NCBI GenBank assembly: GCA_003993805.1
Contig: RSEF01000019.1
Span: forward strand, 4,634,691-4,698,690
Origin: Himantopus leucocephalus
Lineage: Eukaryota > Chordata > Aves > Charadriiformes > Recurvirostridae
Length of the DNA: 64,000 bases
Reading direction: 5' to 3'
Position 1 is the first letter of the stretch. Each line of letters begins with the position of its first letter. Below are positions 29,171 to 41,902 of this stretch, piece after piece. The notes under the pieces are model-generated. The model had not been told where the DNA came from, ran no database searches, and saw nothing but the letters and a program-made list of their open reading frames with translations. Position numbers and translations under genes: made by a program.

Positions 29171-32100
29171 AACTTTTATTAGCTGTGAGTATTTTCATTA
29201 CCATTTGGCACTATTCTATCAAGCTAGCAAGATTTTCTGGATTTCTGACCCAGTTAGTTACACTTCTAGATCATAAGGTTTTGATTAACACCTCATTCAT
29301 GAAAATCTGTTCTTTTGTCCAGTAGTTTTCCATTGTCACACGTGGACAGATGGACCCATCAGTCTTTTGTGTGTAAGAATGAAGGGGATAAGCATTACAT
29401 AAAGATACGCATTTTGAGGGAGCAAAGAGAAGCCAGGCTTTGCAAGCTGTATTTATGAATTTTCAAAAAACACAGTCTATACCAAAATTACAACCATATA
29501 TATGTCTATCTCTGTATTTTCTGCCTGTGACCTTTCATCAAGGCTTTGGTGATTTTGTGCAAGTTTCAGTGAACATGTTTAATACAGAAATGGTGCCTGT
29601 ACCCTAGGTGGTCAAAAATAGTATCACCGTGCCTTTTCTAACATTTTCTCTGTGTATTTATTTCCACCTAAATGCTCTAATGCCCTGGGGTAAATCTGCC
29701 TTTTTAATGATTTATGTGTCAAAAGCACGGACCAAATCACATGGAAAAAAAAAAGTTGAATTAGTGTCACCCAACTGCATCAGCATTTTTTCATTATGAA
29801 TTTGGCCCTTATTTAGTTGCATTACTGATGATCAGAGCTGGGTTGGGTTTGGACGGTAGCCATGTGCCAGAAGAAGGTTTATGTGCTTGGATATTTTTCT
29901 AAACAGTTGTACTGTATATAGCTCTTGTTAGTTTGTTGAATTTTGGGGTCTCGTTTCTTTACTGAGCATCTATATGACATTAAGACGAAGTTTCTCTTTT
30001 GGTGCTGTTGATTTCGTAGCTGCTCCCAGGAAAGCTGAATTTTTATTCACTTTTGTATTTATCCTCTGTGAAGGACATATACTCTCTATATACTACATTA
30101 AAGACTTGCAAATACTCGGTGGGAAAAAGATACGCCTTTTTGGTATGTGTTTCTGTAAGGGTCGTCTTATGACCTAATGTGGAAATCTTCATTTGCCGAT
30201 ACAGCTGCGGGTGATCTCAGGGGATTCTGAATTTCCCTTTTGTTTGTCTTCCTTTCTGGGTATCATCCATCATTCCTAACCTCATGCTGCTTAGCAATAG
30301 TAACACTCATGGGAGTTGAAGAAAGGATTATAGCAGCATAAAATGGGGAGCTAATTAGAGCTTGTTTCAAAATCAGAATCTAGCTTGAGATAATTGCATA
30401 TTATCTGGTGATTTAAAAACCCGAGATCTACTGTATTTAGATCAACTAAAATATGCATAAAAGCTTTATTTTCAAAATAAAACATTTGTAACAACAGGGA
30501 GATTACTTCTTATCATCCCTTGGGAAAGAAAAATCTGAAAAATAATCAGAATGCAATCTGTGGTTTACTGTAGTCTGTTAGTGTCATAACAGGCATATTG
30601 TGGAATGACGGCAAACCCGGGTATCCATTATATTTTTATTTATGTAATATATATTTCTGTAATATTTTTCAGTACGGAAGCTGCTGAGCGGGCAGGTAGC
30701 TAACCGTGTACTGGGTAGACCTTCCCGTTTACCTAATAACAGAAGGATGCTGTCACGCTGGCTGCTCCGGGAGAAACAGAGTGGGAGAGAGTGTACCTCA
30801 GGTGTACAATTCAGATTCAGGATTACCGTCCTCGTGCGCTGACGGGAAGAGCTCACCAGCCACATGGTGGCAATGGAGAAGCTCATACCCCCCATTTCTC
30901 CACGGTTCACGGTTATTTCCTTCATTGTTTGGGACGAGCAGAGCCATCCGAGATGGTGCTGCAGAGCGCAACGGGGGTTAGGCGGTGGAGAGCTGAATCC
31001 TTCGTACCTTGAGATCACACAAGTGGTTGGTCCAGTGGTGCTGACAGATCTTCCCAAATTTGAGCTATTTTTTATTATTGAATCAAAAAGAAGAGAGCAA
31101 TGGTTCTGTGGTCATTTTCTGGCATTCCGGGTTAATAAAATTGTGTGGCATGAAGTGGTTCTTGTTAAAGTGGTCCAGAAAATGGAAGAGAAGGGAGATG
31201 AGGTGGCTTTTAATAGCTGGGTAGTCGGACTGCAGTAACTCCTTGCGTAGGTAGGTTATGTTTGAGGACTGATTTTTGAGTCTTTCCATTAGGTTGAGAA
31301 GGTTGTCTCCTTTTGTGCCAGGTGCAAATGCGTTTTTAAAGTTTGGAGCTGAACAACGAAGTCAGCCAAACAGTTATGGTCATGCTGACCCTGAAACACA
31401 CTGGCACGTATTGGTGAAGTTGCCCCATTCTTTCTGTGTGGCTTAAGGTGGCGGCTCCGAAGCAGTTGGCCGTGGCAGTCTTGATTTCAAACCATGGGAT
31501 ATCAGTTGGCTCCTCATAAGGGCAGCTGTTGTAGTCTGTCTGTAACGTGTGCGATCATATTCTGTGCCATTTCCCTGACATTTGGACCATGAAAACCTTC
31601 CTGGCAGCCTCTGTGGTATCAATAAAGCTGGGAGAATCGCTGTCAAGGCACCTTACTGGGACCTGGGAATGCAGCGTGAAGTCAGCGTTTCAAGTTAGTT
31701 CTTATTTAGAACATTGGCTATCGTTGCTAGCCATCGTCGGGGCATTTCTGTCTCCTGCCTGGCTCTGTCCTCCCTAGGCTGCCTTGCGTGGCCATAGTCC
31801 TTTGTCCATCAGTGATGCTTTATAAATAGTCAGTATTTGTAGGGAAATTCGTGTCCTAGTTGTATTCTTTTCTGCCCATTGAACCACCCAGTGATTAAAC
31901 GTGCAGAAGGTGACTCCATCCTCCTTATGGTTACAACTTTACTGTTACAAAAGTGCTAAAGTAAAATGTATAATCATAGAGTGAACACCGTTTTCTAGGC
32001 AGATATTCCTTGCAGCTCAATTACAATGACAAAGCACCAACACACTTTTCATATTAATACAGCAAAGAGGAGACTCATGCTGGATTCTGAAGGCAAATTT

Positions 32101-32724
32101 AATTCACTGTGAATTGTGGTTATGGGTTTGTAGCATTCGTTTTGGAGAAGTTACCCAGTCAAGTTGCAGCTGTGGTTTATTTCTGTGGTTCATTTGGGAA
32201 TGTTGGTCCTTTACGTTCACTCTCCTTGGGTGTATGTGAGAGGATCTCCACGCAAGGAGCTCGCGTGGGAGCATCTCTCCGGGCACACTAGTGCCTCATT
32301 CTCAAAGTCTTCATTTTTAAAAAACAGAATTAATTAATCAATATCTTTTTCTAAGCTGTATAAATAAAACTTTCCAGACCACTATTGCTGCTGTACTTCT
32401 CAGGTGGATTAGAAGAGTACCAGTTAGCATAATAGTCTCGAGAAAGCAGATGCACTTTGTGAAGACGTGCTTCCACTGTCACTTCAGCATCAATCTGAGC
32501 GTGTAACTTCCTTGCACTCTTGTTTAAATCCTGGCCTTTAATCCTTCCTGGCCTTGTTTAAAAGAAACCGTGGCCCTTGAATATTAGAGCTCTGTAAATT
32601 CCACCGTTCATCATCTCATTACTTATTACTTCATTTCATTAATTACCAGCATTTTCTTTTCCCTCTGCTTGTGCATTTGGAGATGAGCAGGCTCCTTTGG
32701 GGAGGGGGCCCCCGTTACCTCCAC

Positions 32725-32960
32725 TCCCCGCTTCCAGGCGCGGGGGGATTCTCCTGCCAGCTGCTAACCACACAGGAGCTGGGTGGAAAACGATGAGCTG
32801 GTACGTTAGAAAGCCGAATACAAAAATAACTGGAGCAGCACTGAAAGGCAAGCGAGGCCATCGCAGTCGCGCTGCGGCACGGGAAGGCCAGGCGGCTGCA
32901 GGGGGTCAGGAGCCGGGGCGATGGCCGGGATCTGTCCCCCGTGGGCTGGCAGCTGCAGAA
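32725..32960 (+). promoter_or_regulatory. CpG-rich patch in intron 20
   Basis: About 19 CpG dinucleotides counted by eye in roughly 235 bases, in a GC-rich stretch inside an AT-rich intron; a second smaller cluster is at 33105-33170. It could be an internal CpG promoter or simply GC-rich sequence. The window lacks any other evidence of a transcription start here. Confidence 0.3.
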
Positions 32961-34556
32961 GAGGTCAGAAAGGCTCTTCTCCGAAGGGAGCAAATATTTT
33001 TCTGTTGGTAATAGGAGGCTCTGGCAGCTGGCAGAAGCTCATGTTGGTCTGCTGCTTGCTTGTGGGAAAAGGAGGGGGCTGCAGGTCCGGCCCCATGGCC
33101 ACGTGGCTGCCACTGGTGGGCTGGAGATAGCCATCGCGCCCTCGGCCGTCCCCGGGCAACAGCCCAACCGCTGCTCAGCAAATTGCAAAATGCTCCTCGG
33201 CTGGCTGAAAATTACCTTGCTTTCAATTCGAAGAACAGATAATGGGCTATTTTCCTCCCAAAATACTGGAGAAAAGGTGTGCTGGCACCGAGCACGTGGG
33301 TTGTTATTCCCCCGGTATAATGGGGAGGGAGCTACGAGGGAGCTGTCTTCTCCACCAAGTAGCTCTGAAACAGGGAAATAAACAGCCTGTTAGACTCTGA
33401 CAACGAAATCCTCTTCTCATTATAGACTTACATATTACTTGGTAGCAAATCATTCCCAAGAAGAAAAGCCAGAAAATTACTAGAAAATTAATATCTTTTA
33501 AGTTACCTTCTAGCCTGTCCTTTGCATTAGGGTGCCAGAAAAACTGATGACTTTGCCTCACCTAATTTGATGGGTCTTGAAAGTTTTTACGTTTGCCAGC
33601 AGCCGTCCAGAGAAACAGCAAACGAAAGCATCCAGCGACTCTTTTAAATCTGATAAGAAACACAACTTGCATTGAAAACAAAGCAAAGTGGATTTGAGAT
33701 CAGATTTAAATAAAAATGGAGATAGAAAAGTATCCAATTAATAAGCCTAATGAAAGGAGAAAATACATGACAACAAGAAATGCAAAATGGGCCTGATAGT
33801 ACATGTCCCGTATTTGTGCGTGTCAAAGATATTGCTGACAGCAACTTAAAAGATCCTCGTTTCGTTGGCAGTAATGCCCTATAGTGGGGTTGAAAAGAGT
33901 GGCTGTTCCCCAGAATAACTCGAGGACTGTTTGGTACTATTTATTGGCAAAACCTGAGCTTGACAAAATATCCCCGTGTAGCTGTCGGTGCTCGATGAGC
34001 CCGTCCCAGGACAGTGAGCTGCTTTGGAGAGTAACCTTGTCCTTGCCAGGTCTTCTCCCCAGCTCTCCTCGCAGGTAGCCCGGCCAAAGCATCCTTCTGT
34101 CACGCGGCATGAGACGGTCCCCTCCGGTGTCCTCTCCTGAGCTGTGCCCCATTGGGGAGGTTGGGGGGTGAGTGGCGGCGCTGCCCCCCCCTGCTGGCTC
34201 CTCTCTGCCCAGGTCTGCCGACGCGAAGGAGGCGCAAGATCAGCTGCAGCGTAACCGCCGTTGTGTTTTATGGCTGTTTCTCTCTTTTTACCCCTCTGGA
34301 ACTTGGGTCCTAAAAATAGTGCAAGTTTGAACTGGCAGATGTTTCATTTGTCCTTTACGAGAGGACCAAAATTAGCCTCTCATTTGGCACCTAAATAAAG
34401 CAGCTTAACTGCCTTTATGCGAACTTTGCAATTACTGTCTATTGAAGTTGCAACATTTCGCTGTGTTTGATGGGGAAGGGTATTATGTAAGCAGTACCGG
34501 CACCTAAAAAGCCACCAGACCTTGAAAGAGAGAGGACGAACAAGAACGAACTGAAC

Positions 34557-34602
34557 TGTTTTGGTTTGGGGGTTTGGTTTGGGTTTGGGGTTTTTTTTTT
34601 TT
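34557..34602 (+). repeat. G/T-rich simple tract followed by poly-T
   Basis: Irregular ggttt/gggttt units with three runs of three or more G, then about 12 T bases. It is low-complexity sequence, and the number of G runs makes a stable quadruplex marginal. A single N lies 54 bases further on (34656). Confidence 0.75.
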
Positions 34603-34789
34603 CACTTTTTCTGATCTGAGGCAGGTGGGTTTTTCCCTAACGAAGGTTTCATTTANAAATCTAATAAAAAGGACAGCAATGGTTTCTCTAATTTTCAGAG
34701 AAAAATCTGCACAGAATGCCTGAAGCTGGGTTAGCAGTGGGACTCCCCAGGGGCAACAGAAAGATGTTATAATCAATTACCACATCATA

Positions 34790-34940
34790 ACACTGATGTA
34801 TGATAATTACTGAGTGTTCCTCCTGAGATAGTGCAGCATTTGGCTGGGATGCGGCTCTTTCATGGTCCACTGCCTGATTAATATGCAAATAATAGGCTGA
34901 TTGCATGATGAATGCAGAAAATGAGTTCGCTGATAACGTG
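34790..34940 (+). promoter_or_regulatory. Octamer/homeodomain motif cluster in intron 20
   Basis: Contains a perfect POU octamer ATGCAAAT at 34883-34890, directly next to TAAT cores on both sides (gattaat before, aataat after), and a gcatgatgaatgca stretch just downstream. The cluster suggests a possible enhancer; motif content alone is weak evidence. Confidence 0.3.
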
Positions 34941-36459
34941 AGCACCGAAGCGGGAAGATGATAAATTACTTTTACTGACTGTCCTACATTAAGTACCCTT
35001 TCTCAACAATTTTATCACAAATTAAGTAAAGCAGTATGGAGAGATTATGAGGATGTGTAAAATAATGTACCTTAATAGCTTTTATAATATTGTTGCATAC
35101 AATGTAAATGTCATTTTGTTTCAGTACTTCAGCCAGTACTCCTCCCGAAGAGGAGTGCGTTTAGTGTAGCAGTGTCCAGGGTCACTCTGCTTCGCCTGCT
35201 TTCTTCTAAGACGAAGAACAACCCCCTGCGCTGCGGCTGTTAGATAGGACTTCACTGCTGGGCAAGGCGGGCGGGCGTTAGCCTCGGATCCGTCCCGTGT
35301 GTGTGAATGTCCACGTTGTTCCGTGGGGGACATATATTTAAATGCCGTGCACAGTGCACGTGTGCATTCTGCTTCATCCTCTTGTCTGGAGCAGAGAAGA
35401 GGTTAAAATCTCAAAGGAGGATATAGAGATACCTTCACACTCAGGCTTACGACAGAGGGGGACAACAAACAGTCATAAACATGGTAACGCGTTAAAGTCA
35501 GTCTCTAATCACAAGGTCAGCAAGTCAACAAAGACACCATAAACTGCAGCAGAACCTCTAAAAGCTCTAACGCTGGTTTCCAAAAGGTATTGTGCGTACG
35601 TTTATTTTGATTAGACTAAAAATATAACCATGTGGGGTTGTGGCATCTTGACTGATTGCTTTCATGACATATTTGTTTTAATATTCAGAAAATCCTTAAT
35701 AAAGCTTCTGCACACAAGCTGTTTTCATAATAAGGTTATTGAAAACATTTTCCAGCAGTTATTTCTAAATATTGACTTCTGACTAAGTTCTGGAAACACA
35801 GAAAAATCTGAATATTAAATAAAGATTAGCAGAGTAGAGCAATGTCTTTTAGAGCAGCCATGATGTTGCCATTAATCACCTAATTTAAAATCTGAATTCT
35901 TTTTGGAAAGGGTTTTTTAATTGTTTGAAGGTGATACATAAAAACATAGAAATATCATTCAGCACTCTTCAGTACAAAGACCCCACTTGTGGCTGAAGAA
36001 GCTGTGCGTGCGCAGGCGGGCGTTTGAGGAGACTCTCCCTGCGCGCTTGCTGTGGTGTTTACCTCTTCCATAGACATCCACTTTTAGCCGGTGAGACTGG
36101 GAAAGGATTTGGGGCTGTTGGCCTGACCTGAGCATTGCTCTGATGTTCCCGATTGTGTCACTACATCCAGCTAAAAGAATTCTCAAGTTCTTTAAGTTCT
36201 TTTTTTTTTTCCCCCCCCTTCGTTTGTTGTAAAATAGCACTTAAAATCTTGGCTGTGTAGAAATCTCATGCTTCCCAGTGGGCTATTTCAAAAGTGTCCC
36301 TTTCTGCTTCTCATTTGGAAGTTTTATCAGGTGGTGCGGTTGTGTCAGGGGTTGGTGTGTCTGTGCCGAAGTCCGATAGATCTCAGTACAACTTTTCATT
36401 TTAATTGATTAACTCCAGTTGTATCTTTCTGCACAAGATTCTGGATGTTCAGACTGCCC

Positions 36460-36840
36460 TTCGTAGCGACCTGCGCTCCCCATCCGAGCCCGTCTGCGCC
36501 GCAGCCGACAGCCGAGTACCACAGTCCTCCCAACTCAGTCAAAGTTTGATGCTTTGAGCTTATGCAGCCTTTGTCCAGCAGTTGTCCAGCTCTCTGCGAC
36601 GCTGCTTAGCTGTTCCTCCTCTACGAGTACCTGGGTTTGCCTCGCCGCATCCAGGCGCACCACGGTGCATCTGTCGCGCAGAACCGAACTTTTCTGCTGT
36701 TGAGGCATTTTGTATCAGTGGGGCACAGCACCCCTCGGGGAGCGATAAGGCACCCGCTGATGCAGGGTGCGGGCTGGAGGGATGCGTGCGAAGGGCTGCA
36801 AGGGTTCACCAGCCACGGCGCTCCGTGATGCAGCCGCCAG
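36460..36840 (+). promoter_or_regulatory. CpG-island-like segment in intron 20
   Basis: About 29 CpG counted by eye in ~380 bases. By rough estimate that is near the expected number for its base composition, so CpG is not depleted as it is in flanking intron. The segment lies between exon 20 and the missing exon 21, where an internal p75-type promoter would be expected. Chance open frames (36582-36854 and others) result from its GC richness. Confidence 0.4.
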
Positions 36841-39605
36841 AGAAGGAGGGCTGAGACCCCAACGGTGGCACTGGCATAGTCCATGTGGCAAAGGTTTTCG
36901 AAGAGGCAGGCACAGGGAGGAAGATCTGAGCCCATGAAAGCTCGTGAGCTGAGCAGGACAGTGCCCCTGCCCTGGTTCCTCGCCGCACGCTGTCCAGAGT
37001 GAGCAGGCGTAGGTCACGCAGGAGCTAGACGTGCCTCTGCTTGGTTTTCAGGTCGGTTAGGTGGCTCTGGGCACAGGGGTTCTTCAGTTGTGTTCCGCCA
37101 GCAATATTTAACTCACCAGGCTGCACTAGGACTTTCCTCATTATGCTAACGCTGGGGCTGGCATAAAAGTCATCCTTTTGCTAATGGGCTTGCGCTGCAA
37201 GTGAGATCAGGAAAGAGATCCAGATTCGTGTCCTGAATCCCTTCCACCCGTACCGTGTTGCCGGTGTGTGGTGGTGGGTAGCTGTTCTTCAAATCTGGTT
37301 CACAGATTTGGTTCCCTCCATTACTTGGGACAGCACAGCTGTGGTTCAGTGTCAGGCAAAAATGGAGGTGAAGGATGGAGCCAGGACAGGAATGCCTTAA
37401 ACTGAGATTGATGTCCGCTCTTGGCCGTGAGAAGTTGCAGTCTTAACATAGGTTTGGGCACAATAGTGGGATTTCCAAGACTGTCCGAGGGATTTGTGGT
37501 TACGCATTCAGTGAAAGGAGAATTGGTTGCCTGACTTCTCTTAAGTGCTTTTAAATGTCCAGCTGTAAATCTCTCTTCGTGAGTCTATCGCCAGCTCCCA
37601 TCTTACTTGCTCTTTTCTGAACATCTGATTTCTTCAGCTCCTTCTGGTTTCTAGAATGGCTGAAGACATACTTTTTCAACACAAGTGCAAAGCTAACATA
37701 ATTATTGAAAATGCAACATAAAATTGCAGCAAAGCGTTGTAATCCTTTAACTATACTCAGCAGCAGTTTTTTTCAAGTACTTCTAAGATTTACCTTCATC
37801 GTTCAGATAGTTTTATGTGCTCCTGTTGTTTAACATATATTCATATGCAGAATGGGGAGCTTTATTTTTAGTATTGCCCCAGTAATTTCGGAGTTAACCA
37901 GAGCTGGTTTCCTCCCCTTTCAGTACAGACATGCATACATCTGCACGCTTTCCTAAAGGGGTTTTCTTTTGATCCCTCCCCCCATCCACATCAAATTTCC
38001 CTCTGAGCCAAGACCCAAAATAACATTTTCCCCAAAGTTATAACATTTGTGCAACAAACAAACAAACAAAATCTCCACAGCCGTAGTGGAAATCTATAAT
38101 CGTAACTATAGCAAGTGTTTGCAACTCTTAACTGCACGTACCGACATACTTTGCATCATTAGATATGCACACTGTGGGGAGGTTTCTGTACTCCCTACAT
38201 ATAACTGTGGGAGTTTATAACTGTAGGGAGGATCATATTTTCATAAGCCACATTAATTTGCAAATTGTGAATAGGCAAGGCTCACTCACTTCAAGTAAAT
38301 CCACCAAAACCACTACCTGAGAGAAAGCGTTCAGCTTTCACGCGTATTTTCTTTTAATTAGTCAGAAGAGGGATGTATTGCAGTGCTGTTCCACAAATGC
38401 CGATCAGATTTATTACGTAGTTCAGACTTGCACTGCACCGCTGTCAGCGAGGAGAGTCGGTGTGCTTTAGAAGATCCTGCAAAGACAGCCACTGCTAAAG
38501 GTAAAATGAGATAGAAAGATGGAGAGAAAAAAATACCTCTGCCTGAAATGTTCAGACCCTGGGAAAGAGAGCAGCGCGGTTGTCCTGAGGATGTTGCCGT
38601 TGACCGGCTGTGTGAGCAGGTTCCGATCCTCAGGACAACGTACCCCAGTTTTTGGTCTACAAATTGGCTGGAATGGGCAGCCTGATCATCAGGGGAAAGC
38701 GGAAACTAATCCAGTCCCAGTATGAGCCACTTTGATCTCAGGCAGCCTGCCAGGTCTGTTGTTGTCCATTAACTCATCTGCACACGGAGGTAAATGCAGG
38801 CCCCGAAGTAGCACATGCTCTTTTAAGAGGTTGCAGAGAAATCGCCCGTCCACATTGGTGTGCTTTCATCATCCCTCCTAATTTGCCGCAAAGGAAATGA
38901 GCGGAGGACGGGATGCTTCGTTGCCTCCCCGCTCCGCTCGGCGCAGGACGTGGGGGTTCTCGCTGTTCCTCGATGAGGAACTTGGAATTTGACTAGTTTG
39001 GCATGGACCTGAAGCCTGAGCTTCGGACATTACGAGAAGTGGTGCATCAAACCGAGCGCCAGTTAAATCATGTTTGGGTTCTTGTCGGAATGTCACAGAG
39101 TACCCTGTCATTTTGTTTTAGCAACTTGTCCTTCCAAATGCGCAGTTCGCCTTATGGCATGCCAGCAGTAAAAATGTCACTTACAATAATTACTTTTTGG
39201 TGAAAATGCTTGCTGACTTCCTACCTTCAAGCTGTTTTTTACACAGTGGGGAGATAATAAGAAATGACTTTATCCTGACTGCTCAAATGAACACTAAATG
39301 GAATTTAGGTTATTATTACTGCAGATAGAGGACTGTGTATGGAAATTTAAATAGTGGATCAGATAAACTACAGAGATTTGTCTCTGAAAATTATAGTGGA
39401 TCTGCTTTTTCAATCCACTTTGCTCTGAAAGTTAAGGCAGCTGTTGTCTACCTGCTGTCTTTAGAATATAATATTTTTTATAATCCTTTTAGAGGCCCCT
39501 GAATACCTTCTACGCTTAGCATGGTCTTCCTCAACTTCTCCATGTTCTGTACCTCGTTCCTCACGAGTCCTTTTGCAGCTTATTAGCTGAACTTGTGTTA
39601 GCAAC

Positions 39606-39645
39606 AAAGGTTGGGCAGTTTATTCAAAGGTTGGGCAGTTTATTC
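39606..39645 (+). repeat. Perfect 20-bp tandem duplication
   Basis: Two identical adjacent copies of aaaggttgggcagtttattc (39606-39625 and 39626-39645). A recent local duplication or polymorphic minisatellite seed within intron 20. Confidence 0.95.
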
Positions 39646-41860
39646 TCTCCCAGCGGTTCCAGAGCTGCAAAAGTACGGAGTGCTCTTCCTAGGCAGGCGA
39701 GCGTGCTGGGAGCAGAGGCGCAGAGCCTTGAGCTTGTGGTTTATGCTTGCAAATCCACATGCTCTTGTTCAAATCTTTGCTCTGAACTTTTGATTTACAA
39801 GCAGGCATGGAGTCAGTTTGCTGCCGTGGCTGTAGGGGTTGAGGCAGGGTTGGAGCAAAAGTGGCAAACGTGCAGCTCTCAAAATGTGCGCAAGAAATTT
39901 CACTGGAGGAACCTGCCCGTGCTGGCAGGCAGCGGCGTGGTGCCTCTGGGACTGGTGAAACCGTATCCGCGTCTCACCGCTGCTCCGTCATCTAGATACC
40001 TCTGTTGAGGGGGATGCATCCGGGAGTGGTGTCAGGTCATGTAGACGTCTGTGATTTTCCGGGGAGGTTGTAGCAGGCGTCACCTGTAAGTCTTTGCATC
40101 TGAGGTGTCCTGAGCTTCAGAAGGAGCGTCCAGCGGAAGCGTGCTGTGGAGCTGAGCTATACCGCTGCTTTTCTGTGGAGGGCCGTGTTAGATTACTTCC
40201 TGTGGTCGGAAGAGTTCCTGTACATCACAACCACAAAAAGAGTCCTTCTTGACCAGTGCCCTGCAGTTTTGCAGAATATAATTAAATGTCTCTGCCGAGT
40301 TCGTGCGGCTGAGCGGGTGATCCTCAGGAGTGCCCTGGTCGGCAGGAGGGGAGCCCAGTGCCGCCTGTGGTTCCTTACACCCTGTAGGGGTTTTGTTGGC
40401 TTACAATGGCAGGACACGACCAGACCTCGTAGAGGAATGTGTCAGGCTGGTACTGTGTTGGGGGAAGTGTTTTCAGGTAATTTGGAGGCCACCGGTGGGA
40501 TAATCATAGTCCAAAATGTTCTACAGCCAGTGTTCAAGCAATTCAGGAGCCAGGAGCCAGTACTGGGGACCTGACCCCAGCACGGGGGTGGGGAACGTTG
40601 TAGTTGGAGAAGAATAAGAAAATCTGATGTTAAGTTCAGGAAGACCGTGGTAGCCAATGAACTGAGACAGTTTTGTAAAATGCTCAGACAGAGCCTATAT
40701 GCTAAATTGTTTGCAAGTTTGTTTAGTTTCTTAACTCCTAAGGGGTGGGGAGGGGAATGGGCAAGTGTGATGGTGGTTTGGGGGTTTGCTGCAGTAAGAT
40801 GGTCATTCAAGCAGCAATTTCATATTGGGAAAATAGTATTTGAAAAGAAATCAGAATAATGTCTTTTTATAATGTTGACTTTGTTTTCAGTTGTTTATGT
40901 ATCTTCTTTTTAGATTACGCATCCCTCTCTAGTATTGTAGTAGGGAAAAACAAAACTTAAGAATTTCCTGACTTGAGAAGAAGGGCCGTGTGTTCTGCCA
41001 GGAGTGATGTGTTCCCAAGTACGCCTCTCCGGCCTTGGCAAACTGCATCAGATGTATTGGTCTTTATGAAGACGTATTTGCCTTCAAAGACCTGAACGCT
41101 CACCTTCAGTGCATGGCCATAGCTCTCTCTTAGCTGTTTTCATCAGCTGTGAAATTGCCGGTGTTGGTGTTTCGGTTGTCTTCATGTTTTAGCTAGGAAT
41201 GGAGGCCAGTTGCACTTGCCAAATACTTCAAATTACTGGCCCATTTATGCAGGCATAGCTTCCTAGTACTTGATTTGCATTTGATTATTATTTTCTATGC
41301 TGCATCTTTGAATGTGCTTTTAAAAATTGGTTGGAAGTGCCTGACTTCCCTAGAGCCCAACCATGTACATTCTGAATGAATAGTACAAAACTGCATGGTA
41401 GAGCCTTTACCTTCTCATGACTCAGTGATACTTGCGGCTTAGAAGATTTAGATCACTTATGGTATATACACGCATTTATGGTGTATTTGAATCTTTAATG
41501 ATGTTTGTCAACAATTTCTTGATCATTTGAAATGGTCATGTCAAACTGATGTGTCTTCATCACATGCCCAGGACCTGATGGACACCATCTTTCCACCAAG
41601 CTAGTTTGGGGGCATCCTGTTTGTTGGAGATCTTTCTCCCGTTCTCTACAAAGCAGAGGGCATGGCTCACTTCTCTGGCTGCCCGAGACTTAAAAAATTC
41701 CCAGGTTCTGCAGTGTCCTCACCACTGATGATGCTCTTGATCGCTCCAGCTCTTTACTTCTAGCAGCTTATTTTTGAAGCTTTCGGGCTTTTGCTTCAGG
41801 ATTTAAACTGGGTACAGGCTGTTGGAAAGCAAAATGCAACACCCCTTTGGTATAGCAAAG

Positions 41861-41902
41861 TTTATCTGGTATTTATTAAAGTTTATCTGGTATTTATTAA
41901 AG
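41861..41902 (+). repeat. Perfect 21-bp tandem duplication
   Basis: Two identical adjacent 21-base copies beginning tttatctggtatttatt, at 41861-41881 and 41882-41902. The preceding bases (aaag) match the unit end, so the copy junction is seamless. No function is evident. Confidence 0.95.

Noticed and set aside
30584..31057. 157-codon minus-strand frame with overlapping plus-strand frames in intron 20
   Set aside because: Frames are open on both strands because the segment is locally GC-richer. No protein-like pattern and no plausible splice context.
34557..34602. G-rich tract considered as telomere-like repeat or G-quadruplex
   Set aside because: Units are irregular and only three runs have three or more G, so neither a telomeric repeat nor a stable quadruplex is supported.
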